A stretch of DNA of 64,000 nucleotides, taken from Tetranychus cinnabarinus. Taxonomy: Eukaryota > Arthropoda > Arachnida > Trombidiformes > Tetranychidae. The translations under genes were made by a program, and so were the position numbers. The notes beneath the pieces were generated by a model that saw only the letters and a program-made list of their open reading frames with translations, made no database searches and was not told where the DNA came from. Positions 22,213 through 37,200 of the stretch are shown piece by piece (within the stretch, counting starts at the first letter, position 1; every line of letters begins with the position of its first letter). The stretch is taken from positions 2,433,001-2,497,000 of the forward strand of contig WHVY01000002.1 in assembly GCA_022266195.1 (NCBI GenBank), in the 5' to 3' direction.

Positions 22213-25200
22213 GTAAGTAATGCTTAACAGTCTATTTCTTGTTCATCTTAATCATCATCGTCTTAATAACAATTGAATAGACAACAATCAACAAAACAAG
22301 GTGGAATACAGAGAAAGAGACTTTTGACTTTTATCTTTGCTTAACTTTCCAATTTGCAAGACTATTTACCGAATAGCAAAGGATTCATTTCGACGATAAA
22401 TTGTCCAATGATAATTGATGCAAAAAAGTCGAATCTTTTTAATTTACAAATTGCAGTTTCATTGAACTGAAGTTCGATGTTTCTAGAACTTTATGAATTG
22501 CGTTTAAATTATTGAACTTCAGCAACTTGAGGAAATCGGTTCCTGATCAAAACATTGAAACTCATAACAATCAGTGTGACTCTTACCTTGAGCTTAACGA
22601 TTATTATTAACGAAAACGAGGTAAAAGTCTGATAATTAACATTCAAACTTGACTAAATCAAACAATTGACTTTGTTAATAATAACGATTTGTAAAAAGCG
22701 AAAAATAAAAGAACGAAAAAGAGAGAGAAATGGGAAAAATCTTTACCATTAACCTGATTGACAAACGGAATGAAAAATTTAACTGATTATTGATCAGCAA
22801 TTGAGTTCATTTTAAAAAGATTAAATCACAAATCGGATTAAAAAAGGTAAATATTTTAATCCAAGTATTAAAACAGATAACCATGGAATTTAATTTCCCA
22901 GGTTTTCCAATTTCACTCATTTTCAGACAAAGAGTTGATTTGCTCATGAATCGCTGAAATCCTCAGCTTCTATGGAAAAAGAACAATGTTTAAAAATTTA
23001 GATTTTCATTCTCTGCTAATTTAATTTTGCCAATCTTTTCTCTAGATCATGATAATTATTAACCGATTATCATTACAACTGCCGCTAACTGTTGACAGCT
23101 TAATCTTGTTGTCCAATATGAGCCAAACAAGAGGAAAAAACAGTTGTAAGAAATAAATGTGTATTTGAGAAGAAAATTGTTTTTTCCAACAAAACTAAAT
23201 GAAAATCTATTTTTAAAAATTTCATTGTTTTGTTCAATTTGAAGATGATGATGATAATGATGATATTGACAGTTGAATGGCAAAAAGTTTTTTCATGAAA
23301 ATTTCATTTGTTACATTTCTTTTGATAGTATTTGATTCATCCGGAAAACTTCCAATTACCGGTCTTTTGGAAGGAAGCAATTCACATCTTGGTCGTTACG
23401 ATGAGTGTCTTTCAGTGCAGAAGAGTCTCACTCTTGGGTCACAAGTGAAGATCTTACAAGGCCAATACTGTTCCCTACTGATTAGACCACCATTGCCTCC
23501 AAGACCCAAATGGGGAACAATAAGCAACAAGATAACCTCGTTGGCTAACCTCACAGCACCAGATCAGGTTAGTTGTTTAGCCTCTTTCAAACCTTTAACC
23601 GCACACGAGCTTTATCTAATTTCGTCAACTTTTCAATGTTCATTTGGTTGACGTTCAAAAACTTATTCGACTGAATAATCGTAAAATAGAGGTAATGATC
23701 ATGGTAATGATGATTGTAATAATGATGATAATTCAATGCTTCCGCAATCTTTAACCAACTTGTCTTCCATAAGGTAACTTTCAAAGTTACGGTAACATTA
23801 ATATCCACTTTACTCATGATAATTGCATTTGAGTAAAGGAAAAATAAGAAGAGAAAAGTGACGATCATTATTGTTTTGAAAAGTTGCAAGTCGAGCTGAT
23901 TAATAATGGAAAGATGTTGATAGCAATCAATAAAAGAAGAATTGATTTCAATCATTTCTTCTCAATTCAATTGTCACCAAATTTGGAATAAGTTTTAAAA
24001 TTGAATTTCAATCAAAGATTCATCTTTCATCGAAAGTCAAAATAACCAATTTCACTCTCATGTAATTCAATATTGTTTCATCAGCATCAGTTTAACTTGA
24101 TGACAATAATACAATTTTTCGCTCTTTCCATTTGTTAATTGATTCAGTGGAAATTAAATGCTAACCATGCAACAATTTATTGAGTTAAAGACTAATTTAC
24201 GTTTAAATGAGTTGAACAAGGCTTAAGGTGAAAAAAGTGTTCTTGTTCGCCTTTCCATTCAATTCGAAGGCTGATTGTAACGTAGCTTAAATCTTAATTA
24301 GAGTTGTACATAAATCTCTTACTTACGTATTCATCGGATTTATCATCATTTCTCCTTCTTTCTTTCCTTTCTCTTCTCCTTCTCTGGATGAATCCTTTTC
24401 CCTTGTAATCATCAACTTCTTTACATTTGTTATTCCAATTAATGTTACCAACTTTGCTCTTCATGATAACCTTTTATTATCATATTTTTTCCTCTCACTG
24501 CTTACAGGGCTACATTTTCAGGTTACATTGTGTTCTTAATCACGCAATTTGCCTTTAGCAAACAACAAAATTTTACCCAAAATTTTTTTCCCACTCAACC
24601 AATTGAGCTTTCCTGATGAACCTTAAGATCTAATTAATTGAGTTTAACTTAGATTGATGAGCTTTAATAATTACAGAGGTAAAAGGTAGGCAAAAAAGTA
24701 GTTTGACTTGTGACTTCATGGAAAAATTTTGAGCCAAAATTTTTTTCAAAAAAAATTCATCTACATTCAAAATTGAAACATTTTGATCCATTAAGTTTAA
24801 TTGATCACTCTGATGGACAAGTTAGAAAAGTCTAGAATCATTTCAATCATAAATTGACAAAAATGAATTTCGCTTTAAGACTTTTGAGTAGAAAATATTT
24901 GGTTTAATTGAAGAGTCCAACTTCAATCATAGTGATGTTTGTACGATGGGGCGATGAAAATATTCATTCAAGTCAAATCAACATTAATAGATTTATTAGC
25001 CTGAAAAATTGTCTGCTTTGTCTATTTTGATCCATCATCAATGGTTTAAATGTTTAAAAGTTGGAATTGAAGGAAAATAGAAATGTAAAATCTTAATATC
25101 TGCTGCGTGATTATGCTCGTAATGATAATAAGAAAATTTTTGTTTCAATAATTCATAAATTGTACAAAATGCAGGACTGTATTTTGTTAAAAACCTTACT

Positions 25201-28200
25201 TTTAATAATGAAATGAGTTTTCCAGACTCTATTTTGTTACCTTTTTAGTTGTGAAATTTTTTATTTTTGCCTTTTCTATCTGATTTTATTCAAATCTGTT
25301 TTCGAAACTTTTCCTTTTCAATAATTCTTACCAAGTTACAATAGCAAAATGCAGATGCAACAAAAAGATTTACTTAAATAAGTATTTATTAAAATAAAAG
25401 ATAATACAAAAGCAGTAATAACAATAAATCCTTAAACAGGTTAATGATTCTATTTCTTTTGACCTTAAATATCGCTGTTTCTTATTTTAATTTTTTTCTA
25501 AAGTCACTTAAGGATAGTTCAAAGCGAAATTGACTAGATATGATTTATCAGTGAAATTCCAATAGAACAAGAATGCGTCGAAAAGATATTCTTCAGTTTA
25601 AAACGCCTTTTGTTACTAATCATTTTTTTGATTCAAATGGCCAAAGGAAAACGGGACAAAATTCGCTTTTCTTTTCAGAAATAATATTTTCTATCCTTCA
25701 TTGATTCATAGCTCAACGCGTTGAGCGAGTTCGAATTGCAAAAAGATTCCGATTTGAAAATCTTTAAATTCTCACAATTCAAGCGAAACTTATTTCACGC
25801 AAAAACATCAACAAGCAAAAGTTTGTTTTTAGTCTTTGTTGGCTTTTAGTTTTCAATTCACAGCTTCTTTTTATTAAAATCTTGTTTCTCTCAAAAATGA
25901 TGACAAATAAAGGTGAATAAATGTCATGTCAAGTTTAAAGCGAAATATATTGTCTAGTGTATTATTTGCAGCATTCGTAGGTGAAATTGAATATAATGTT
26001 TATTAACAGTTCAATTCCCAGTGAATAATAGGAAAAGTTATGCATGAGAATGATGATGATGATGATACATAAGATATTTTTATCTTTCGTTCAACATTCA
26101 CTTAAATTGAAAGACAACTAGAGAAGTAAAAAAACTCCCAATAGGGAGTTTCATATCACGCTTCAAATGAACATGTACACATTATTATTGTGCAACATAC
26201 GTTTACATATAAACTGTCTATTCATATTGTTCAATGTCTCTTTAGTTTACATTTTCAAAATTGTTGTAATAAGAATGGAATCATTTTCCATCTTTTTTTT
26301 TTCGTCAAACACTTTTTTCTTTCTGCTTCTCATTTTCATCTTATTCTCGACTCATTGATTCATCTTGTGCAAGTTTTAGTCACGCAACAGTTGATTGATT
26401 GTGTGACAGTTTTGGTCTTTGCAAACCACTAAAAAAAACATTGAGCGAAAAGAGAGAAAACAAAATTTCTCTCAAAAAGAAGAGACGAAACAATTATATC
26501 TTTTCTATTCTTTCTGTTTTGCCTGATATTCAACTGATGGAAATGGTTGAAAATGTTTTGTGAATAGATAAGTTTCTTGACAAGAGTTGAATCTTGTGCA
26601 ATTCACTTTTCGTGTTAACATATTTGTGCTAATAATAGAAATGATGAAGACACTCCCAGCTTGGAATGAAATTTCCAGTTAAACAAATTTCGTCAACATT
26701 CTGTTTTCATAGTTCATCACTAGTCTTTTTACCTTATCAAATGACATTTCAATCAAAGTCATTTTTTGAAGTTATACAGTAAAGTTATGATTACTACTTG
26801 TAGTTTGCTGCATCAAAATTTATTTTCAACAAACTCATCGATTCAAAAAATTCATCAACCTTTTGCTTTCCTAAATCTCACACTTTTCCGAGTAAATTGG
26901 TTGCTCAGTTAAGGTTGAATTAAAATTAGCAGATTTACACTAAACTGTTTGCTTCTTACACAAGTATTTGAAAATAGAATAAAAACAAGGACAAAGGACC
27001 AATTAAACATTTATTGAAAACATTGTTTTACAGTTCTTTGCTCATCAATGATAGATGAAACTTGCCAAGGCAATAATGATATTTAATGAAAGGGTAAACA
27101 TGGATGTAATGAAACTATTGTTTATGGTAAAGAGATTGGCGAATGTAAAGCCAACGTCACTTAGTGCCATTCGAGCGATAAAGATGTCATTCTATTGGAA
27201 ATTCAAAAATCAAAAGTTAATTCCTGGTATTAATTGAGATTCTGTTAACAACTTACTTCATGATACTTGTGCGAAGATGTATTGACCGCAGTTTTATCGA
27301 TTAAAAGCAGTTTCAACCTTCACTGACCCACTTCACTGCCAAACTCCACTTTGCTTCAGCCTCGACATGATGCGTACTAATTGCATCATGTGCCTTATTT
27401 TTCAGATTTTTTAACTAACCCTTGTCTCTATTATTATTGAAAATTTGAAGCTAATCCGATAATCCAATTCCGAGGAATTATCGACTGAAATTTTTTTCAT
27501 TTTAACTTTGCATACAATATTAAACTAAAAAGAAATTTTAAACCACCGTTGAATTGTCCGTTCACAAATTGTTACTTCACCGAAACGTTCATTACCTTTT
27601 TGTAGAACCTCAGTTGCATGATGACCTAACTGAACTCAGACAACAGAAATTAGTAAAAAATTGAAGGATTTCGTTTTATGCAATCAACCATTTGATTGAA
27701 AGCATTTGTTAACTTGAGTAAATAAATTCTCAGAATTCAGTCGGTGTATGCTGGATAATCAACCATTTATTTGAAATCTTATTGTTTTACAGTTCTTGAC
27801 TTGTTAATTATAAATGAAACTTGCCAGGGCAATGATTATGGTCAGTGAAAGGGTAAACATGGATGTAATGAAACTGTTGTTTATGGTAAAGAGATTGGCG
27901 AAGGTGAAGCCAACGTCACTTAATGCCATTCGAGCGATGAAGATGTCATTCTATGAGAAAAAAAATCAAAGTAAAAGTTAACTTTTAAGACACATTTCGT
28001 TTCTGTTGTCGACTTACTTCATGATATAAATGGATTGAGTTTAACTTGAATGAAAGTTCATACAAATCTTCCAAACCTTGGCGAGACAAATTATTGACTG
28101 AGACCAAGTTATAAGTCAAGACAAGCAATTGAATTGTTTGAACTGATATGGCCAATAGATAAAGTGGCTCGATTTTTGCATGCGGTCCAAATAGTCTTAC

Positions 28201-31200
28201 AATGTTTACAATGTTGAGTGAAAAGTATTCAATGTAAAATAAAGTTATAAAGTAGCGAAACAATTTCTCAGCATTTTGTGTCGACCGAACTGCATAACTG
28301 TATTTTTTTCTTAAATTCCTAATTTCATGGAATAAATTAAACAGTTGGTTCGATGTTTCGTTCAAAGCAGCAATTTGTGCATTGATTTCATTGAAAGCAG
28401 CCCGTAAACAGACGCAAATGTTGCAAATCATGTTTTGCAAAAATAATGAACCAAGTAAGATGAAAGATTCAACAATGATGATTGATGTCGCGTTGATTGT
28501 GCCTAGTTTTCGCATGAATGGTAGAAGGTAAATCGTGGAAATTATAGCGTAGCTAATCAAGGATATAGCAATAATATTGAGATTCAATCGACGATTCCTT
28601 TGGATTGTACGAACAGTTGTACTATTAGTTCCAATGGATAGCATTTCGAAAGTAGAAATGAATTTTTTAAAATAATCCAAATTAAAGCCAAACAGAACCA
28701 TCCAAACTTTAAGTGATGAAATGATTATAACTATGAAGAGATGAACGCACTCAAAGATCGACACCTTTGTAATGTAATTACCAATTTGTAAGGCATAGGT
28801 AGAGTAAAAGGCGATTTTGAAAGCAGGACAAAAAGCGATAGTAAACAATAAGCTGATTTTCGTTACTGGTCCCACTATGTATTTTGAGGGTAAAATGTAC
28901 CCATCCAGAATAACTCGCTTGTGTGGATTCGGACTTGTTGGTGAAGACATTTCAACTATAACTTGCAGTAATTGCACACAAAATGATTTCATTTCATGAT
29001 ATTAGTTTGACAAAAGGCTTAATTCTGATCAATCAATCAATGATTTATGGTTTCACCAATAAGTACAAATACAATCTAGGTGTTCAACGCCATGACCAAA
29101 AAGACATGAAAACACAAAGGCAGGTTTAAATCATCATCGATTTTTAATTTAATATCAAAAAAATTGTAAATTTTTGAAAATGATGAACTTTTCTAATTGT
29201 TATCAAAACTTATTAAATCAATCATTCAATTTTTTTGTCAAGCAAAATTTTCTTTGTAATATTCATATTATTATTAATAAGATTAATAATAATATTATTA
29301 ATATATTGAGATCAGAAATGATTATTTTGACTCAGGACAGTTTTATTGATTTGAAAGGATGGTGAATGTATTGGCCACCTAATGAGAGCTTGGAAGATAT
29401 TTATCACATTTAACTATTTGTGTAAAGATGTAGTGACCGTGGTTTTATCGATTAAAAACAGTTTCAACCCTGTACTGACACATGACTCAGCCAACGTTGA
29501 GCTGTCCGTTCACAAATCGTTTCCTCAGCCAAAATGTTCATTACCTTTTTGTATAAACTTCGACAACAGAAATTAGTAAAAAATTAAAAGGAGTGAGCAA
29601 ATAAATTCTCAGAGTCGGTGTATTTTGGATAATCAACCATTTATTTAGAATTTTTTGTTTTACAATTCTTGGCTTATCATTGATAAATGAAACTTGCCAG
29701 GGCAATGATTATGGTCAGTGAAAGGGTAAACATGGATGTAACGTCACTTAAGGCCATTCGAGCGATTAAGATGTCATTCTATGAGAAAAAAATCAAAGTA
29801 AAAGTTGACTTTTAAGACACATTTCGTTTCTGTTGTCGACTTACTTCATGATATAAATGGATTGAGTTTAATTTGAATGAAAGCTCATACAAATCTTCCA
29901 TTCCTTGACGGGATAAGTTGTTCACTGAAACCAAATTATAAGTCAAGATTAGCAAATGGACTGTACGGGTAAGTATGATCAATAAGAAAATCGGTTCTAT
30001 TTGCGTCTGCGGTCCAAATAGTCTAACAATGTTTACAATGTTCTGTGAAAAGTATTCAATGTAAAATAGAGCTATGAAGCAGCGAAATAATTTCTCAGCA
30101 TTTTGTGTCGATCGAACTGCGTAGCTGTATCTTTTCCTCAAATTCCTAATGCCATGAAATAAATTAAACAGTTGGTTCGATGTCTCGTTTAAAGCAGCAA
30201 TATGTGCATTGATTTCATTGAAAGCAGCTCGTAAACAGATGCAAATGTTACAAATCATGTTGTGTAGGAATAATGATCCAAGTACGATGAAAGATTCATC
30301 AATGATGAGGAAAGTAACTTTGCTTATGCCTAGTTTGTGCATGTGTGGCAAAATGTAAATCATGGAAAGAATACCGTGGAAAATAAAAGTTGTAACAAGA
30401 ATATTGAGATTTAATCGACGATTCCGTTTGATTGTACCAACAGTTTTTAAATTCATTAGATAGCAATTCAATAGTAGAAATGAATTTTGTAAAATAATCT
30501 GTATCAAAGCCACACAAAACCAGCAAAACTTGCAGTGACAAAATGATTATTACTATAGAGAGATGAACGGTCTCAAAGATTGATACCTTTGTAGTGACAT
30601 TAAGAATTCGAAAAGCATGAATAGAATAAAATGCGATTTGGAAAGCAGTACAAATAATCAAGGTAAACAACAGAAGGATTTTGGTTAATGGTCCAATTAT
30701 GTATTTGTAGGGTAAAATGTACCCTTCGAGGATAACTCGCTTGAGTGGATTCGGTCTTGTTGGTGAGGACATTTCAACTGTAACTTGCGGTGTTTCCATG
30801 AAAAATGATTTCTTTTCTTGAAATCAGTTTGACAAAAGGTTTAATTCTGATTGGTTTTTTTTGCAATGAGAATTCAGGGTTTTTCGATCAATTAATGATT
30901 TATGGCTTAACTAGCATATATGAATACAATCTAGGGAACAAAGGAAAATTATGAAAACACAAATTCAGGTTTGGATCATCATCGATTTTTAATTTATAAT
31001 CAAAGTTATTGTGCATTTTACGACGCAAATAATGAATTTTCAGATGTAATCAAAACTTATTAAATCAATCATTCAATTTTCTGTCAAACAAAACTGGCTT
31101 ACAAGGGAACATACCCAAGTATGAAATCGATATAGAGATTTTATTGGTCGCTATCAGCGCATTAGAACTTGTTAAAGATAAATAAGAAAATCAGAACAAA

Positions 31201-34200
31201 ATTAGCTGCTATCTTTTCGATTTTGGTGTTTTATCGCCTTTTTTCTTGAAAAATTTGTATGCTTTTCTATGAGGATTTGAATTTGTTTTATTGAATGCAT
31301 CTAACTAATACTCTGATTGTGCAATAAAAAGTGTATGTTTCTGTTTCAACATTTCAAAGTTAAAAAAAATGAACTTACAAATCCTCATGCAAAAGCTTAC
31401 AAAATTTTCAAGAAAAAAGGCGAGAAATGCCGAAATCGAAAAGATAGAAGCTAACTTCGTTATAATTATCTTGACCAAGGTCTAATGTACCGATAGCGAC
31501 CAATAGAATCTCTATATCGATTTCATACTTGGGTATGTTCCCTCGTTAGTAATATTCATATTCATATTCATATGAATACATGAAGCTCAGAAATAATAAT
31601 TTCAACTTAAAAAGTTTCTTGATTTGAAAAGATAGTGAATGCATTGATTTTCTAATGAGAGCTTGGAAGATATTAAGATCATCTTTTTTTAATATCAACC
31701 TAGTGAGATCAGTTTAAATCGAGTGTAGAGTTAGTGCCAGTATTTGAATAGCGTTAACTTGTAAATTTTGAGACCGTTAGTTTTCAATTAGACACCGTTC
31801 AAATGAGAAATTAAAATTGCAATTTTGCATAGATGTACTGAAATTTTCGCAGCCAACATTGAGTTGTCTGTACACTAATTTTCCCTTAACCGAATTCTCC
31901 GTGTAAACTCAGTCGTATTATGATACGAACTGAACTTAGGTAACATGATTAATTAACTAATTTGAACGATACAATTTTACACAACTATTTGATTGAAAAT
32001 ATTTGTTAGTCAGCTGAATTCTCAGAATTCAATTGGTTATGTCTGAATTATAAACCATTTATTTAAATTCTCATCGCTATTCTTATTTATTTGCTTAACC
32101 TACCTACCTGTTATTAACCTCGAGAGCAAATAAATTCTCAGAATACACTTGGTGATTTTTAAATTATCAACCATTTATTGAAATTCTTATTCTTTTACAA
32201 TTTTCTGATTCTTCGATTATCAATGATAAATGAAATTTGCCAGCGCAATTACAAGAGTTAATGAAAGGGTAAATAGCGATGTAATGAAGCTGTTGTTGAT
32301 GGTAAAGAGATTGGCGAAAGTAAAGCCAACATCACTTAGTGCCATTCGAGCGATGAAGATGTCATTCTATGAGAAAAATTGAAAAGTCAAGAGTTTATTT
32401 TTGAAATCGATAGTGGTTCTATTATTGCCTTACTTCTTGATATAAATGGATCGAGTTTAATTTGAATGAAAATTCATACAAATCTTCCAATCCTTGACGA
32501 GATAAATTATTGACTGAAACCAAATTATAAGTCAAGATTAGCAATTGGATTGTTTGAATCAAAATAGCAGATAGCCAAATCGGATCAATTTTTGCCTGCG
32601 GTCCAAATAATCTAACAATATTCATGATGTTATATGAAAAGTATTCAATGTAAAATAGTGTAATGAAATAGCGAAACAGTTTCTCAGCGTTTTGTGTCGA
32701 TCGAACTGCATGACTGTATTTTTTTCTTAAATTTCTGATTTCACGGAATGGATTAAACAGTTGGTTCGATGGTTCGTTCAAAGCAGCAATTTGTGCATTA
32801 ATTTCATTGAAAGCAGCCCGTAAACAGACGCAAATGTTACAAATCATGTTGTGCAGGAATAGTGATCCAAGTAAGATGAAGGATTCAGCAATGATGAGTA
32901 AAGTAACACTGATTATGCCTAGTTTTTGCCTGTACGGTAAAGTGTAAATCCAGGAAAGTATAGCGTAGCTAATAAAACATATAGCAATAATATTGAGATT
33001 CAATCGACGATTCCGTTTGATTGTATGAACAGTATTGTTATTTGTTTCAATGGATAGTAAGACGATAGTAGAAGTAAATTTTTTAAAATAATCTAAATCG
33101 AAGCCAAACAAAACCAAAAAAACTTTGAGTGACAAAATTATTACAAAAATAGAGAGATGAACGCACTCAAATATCGATTCCTTTGTCGTGTAATTGCTAA
33201 TTTTGAAAGCATAAATAGAATAATAAACTATTTTAAAAGCAGGACAAATAGCCAAGGTAAACAACAGGATGATTTTGGTTACTGGTCCAATTATGTATTT
33301 TGAGGGTAAAATGTACCCATCCAGAAAAATTCGCTTGGGTGGAATCGGACTTGTAGGTGAAAACATTTCAACTGTCAACTGTAACTTTCAGTGTTTGCAC
33401 TCAAAATGATTTGTTTTCATGATACTAGTTTGACAAAAGGGTTAATGATAATTTTCTTCAGTTCCAATGAGAATCCAGGGTTCTTCAATCAATTAATGAT
33501 TTATGGTTTGACTAATAAATATGAATAAAATATCGGGGTTCAACGCTATGACGCGTGGAAAAACATGAAAACACAAAGGCAGGTCCAAATCATCATCGAT
33601 TTTGTATTTATTTTCAAAGCCATTGTAAATTTTTGAAAACGATTAAATTTTCTAATTTTAATCAAAACGTAACAAATCAATCATTCAATTTTTTGTCAAG
33701 CAAAATTTTCTTTGTAATATTCATATTATATTGAGATCAAAAATGATTATTTTAACTTAGGACAGTTTCATTGATTTGAGAAGATATTGGCCCCCTAATG
33801 AGAGCTGGGAAGATATTTATCGCATTTATCTGTTTATACGAAAATGTATTGACCGCAATTTTATCGATTGAAGCAGTTTCAGCCCTTCACTGACACACGA
33901 GTGCATATTAGAGCGAAAAACGAAATTTTAAACCAACATTGAGCTGTACGTTCACAATTGTTCCTTCACAATTTTCAGTTACATAACCTACACTATACCT
34001 ATGACCTAACTTGACTCACAACAGACAACAGAAATCAGTAACTTTGAGGGATTTCACTTTACACAACTATTGGGGTCTTCAATATATTTTTTACTTAGCC
34101 ATGTTCTAGTATAGTTAGAAGTTTAATTTTTTTTGTAATAGATTCCTCGCACCTTCAAATCCATAAAAATAGACTTTGAAGGAAATCCAAAAATGCGTTT

Positions 34201-37200
34201 AATTTTGACACCAAATTAATCAATGGTACTCAATTTTTAGGGAAAAAAAGTTTGATTTCGCATATTTCCGAAAATTGACTATAGAAATTTACAAAATTCG
34301 TTTTCATACTCTCTCAATTATTCAAAAATCGAATAAAATTTGAATTAAATCAAAATTGCAATTCGAAAGAAAAATAGGTCAATTTTAATTGAAGAGGGGA
34401 AAGATTTTCATCAGAAAAAAAGATCGAATTTGTTAGAACTTGATTTTTCCATTATAAAATCTCCATAGAAAAAAGAGTGAAAATTGACTTAATTTGGTGT
34501 CAAAATTGAACGCATTTTTGGATTTTCTTCAAAATCTATTTTTAACGATTTGAAGGTGCGAGGAATCTATTGCAAAAAAAATTAAACTTCTAACTATACT
34601 AGAACATGGCTAGGTAAAAAATATATTGAAGACCCTAATATTTCATTGAAAATATTTTTTAGTCAGCTGATTTCTCAGAATTCAATTGGTTTACTCTGAT
34701 AATAATAAACCATTTATTTAAATTCTTTTTATTTTACAATTCTTTGATTATCAATGATACATGAAACTTGCCAAGGCAATTATAATGGTCAATGAAAGGG
34801 TAAACATTGATGTAATGAAACTGTTGTTGATGGTAAAGAGATTGGCGAATGTAAAGCCAACATCACTTAGTGCCATTCGAGCAATGAAGATGTCATTCTA
34901 CGAGAAAAAATTGAAAAGTAAAAAGATAATTTCGAATTGATTGCGATTTTGTTGTTGACTTACTTCATGATATAAATGGATTGAGTTCAATTTGAATGAA
35001 AATTCATACAAATCTTCCAATCCTTGGCGAGACAGATTGTTGACTGAGACCAAATTATAAGTCATAATTAGCAAATGGACTGTGCGGATGAGTATGGCTA
35101 ACAGGAAAATCGGGTCAATTTTTGTCTGCGGTCCAAATAGTCTTACAATGTTCGCAATGTTCAGTGAAAAGTATTCAACGTAAAATAGAGTTATGAAGCA
35201 GCGAAATAATTTTTCTGCATATTTTGTCGATCGAACTGCATAACTGTATCTTTTGCGTAAATCCCTGATTTCATGGAATAAATTAAAAAAGGGGTTCGAA
35301 GTTTTGTTCAAAGCAGCAATTTGTGAATTGATTTCATTGAAACCGGTACGCAAACAGATGCAAGTGTTACAAATCATGTTGTATAGGAATAATGATCCAA
35401 GCACCATGAACAATTCATCAACACTAAGCAAAAATACTTTTATTATGCCTATTTTTTGAATGTATGATAAAATAAAAATCGTGAAAAGAATAATGTAGCT
35501 AATAAAAGATAGAACAAGAATGATTAGATTCAATAGACGATCCCGTTTGATTGTATGTACAGCAGCACTATTTGTTTCAATGGATAGTAATTCAATGGTG
35601 GAAACTAATTTTTTGAAATAATCTAAATCAAAGCCAAACAAAACCAACAAAATTTTAAGAAACAGAATTGTTACAGCTATAGAAATGTGAACGCACGAAA
35701 AGATCGATACTTTTGTTGTATAATTACAAGATTGAAAAGTATAAATAGAATAATAGGCGATTTTGAAAGCAGGACAAATAGCCAAGGTAAACAACAGGAT
35801 GATTTTGGTTACTGGTCCAAGTATGTACTTAGAGGGTAAAATGTGCCCTTCGAGGATAATTTGCTTGGGTGGATTCGTTGTTCCTGTTGGTGAAGACATT
35901 TTAACTTAGTTGCACGAAAAACGATTCATGATTAATTTTTTTTTGAAATCAGTTTGTCGTTTGCTCAGTTTGTCAGTTTAGCTTAGTTTGCGCAGAGTTA
36001 AGAGTTCAGGGCTAACTAATGTTGCGGCCAAAGAAAAATTATGAAGACACAAAGGCAGGTTTAAATTATTATCGATTTGTAATTTATAATTAATTTTGTA
36101 AGTTATTCTGTGTTTTACGATGCAACCAATTCAATTTTATGATTCAATCGTTATCTAAACTTATTCAATCAATCAATCAATTTTTTGTCCTGCAAATTCT
36201 TTTCTTTCATTATCTGAAAAGTAGCGAATGCATTGGTTACTAAAGAGACGTTGGAAGATATTGAGACCACCCTTGGGTTCTGTGTTCTTTTTTCTGGTTT
36301 GAGGGTGTACGCCTTCTAGCTGAACGAACTTAATATTAGATATTACATATTGCATCGCGAGTGCCCTCTTCTTGTGTATCTCTTCCCTTACACAAGAAAA
36401 TTTTCGAACTTTGTACAAACGCCAATCGCTTGCGTTGATAACCTGTGGGCTTAAATTTATAGACAAAATATTTAAATTCTATTCGCTCTTTTATTAAGAG
36501 GGTCAGAGATTAGGTCCTTAGTTACGGAAGAAGGGTAAAGTTAGAGCTTTTCTCTGATATATGATAATCCTTTCTCGGAAGCTTCATTTACTTTAAATTT
36601 CAAGTTTTTCATGAGACCTGAAAATAAGATTTAGGAAATTTTCGAGCTGAATTTTTGATTTTGTTGATTAATTGTTGAGAATTTTCGGCCACGAATCCAT
36701 CGGCATAAACTTTAGCCTTAAGATGGCTCCAAAATGTTTAGATCGGTCGAAGTTCAGGGCAATTGGGTGGATTAGATGACTTTAGGACAACTGGAATTGA
36801 AAGTTCATTCAGAGTTTGAAGAGTTTGACTGGAATAATGAGAGGATGCAAGATCAGGCCAGAAAATTTTTCTTTTTCTATCATGTTTATTGATGAATTTC
36901 ACCAATCTTTTTTTGATGCATTCTTCAATATAAACCTCAGAATTCATTGCACCATTCGATAGATGAAAATAAATATCAGATATTCCTTCCTCTGAAATCG
37001 CCGCCCAAACCAATAACTTTTTGCCGAATTTTTCCTTTAATCTGAATTTTACATGATCAGGAACATCATCAGAACTTACAGGATAAGAATAAAACTGGCC
37101 TCCATAAAGGTCATGTCCATTTATATTGAAGTATTTTTCATCATCTAAAATCGCCAATCTGTAATTGAGTTCACGAGAAAGTAACGGTAAACGTAAATTG

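Noticed and set aside
36173..36466. 97-codon open frame on the minus strand
   Set aside because: It overlaps the terminal repeat of the Tc1-type element and a receptor flank, and has no known domain.
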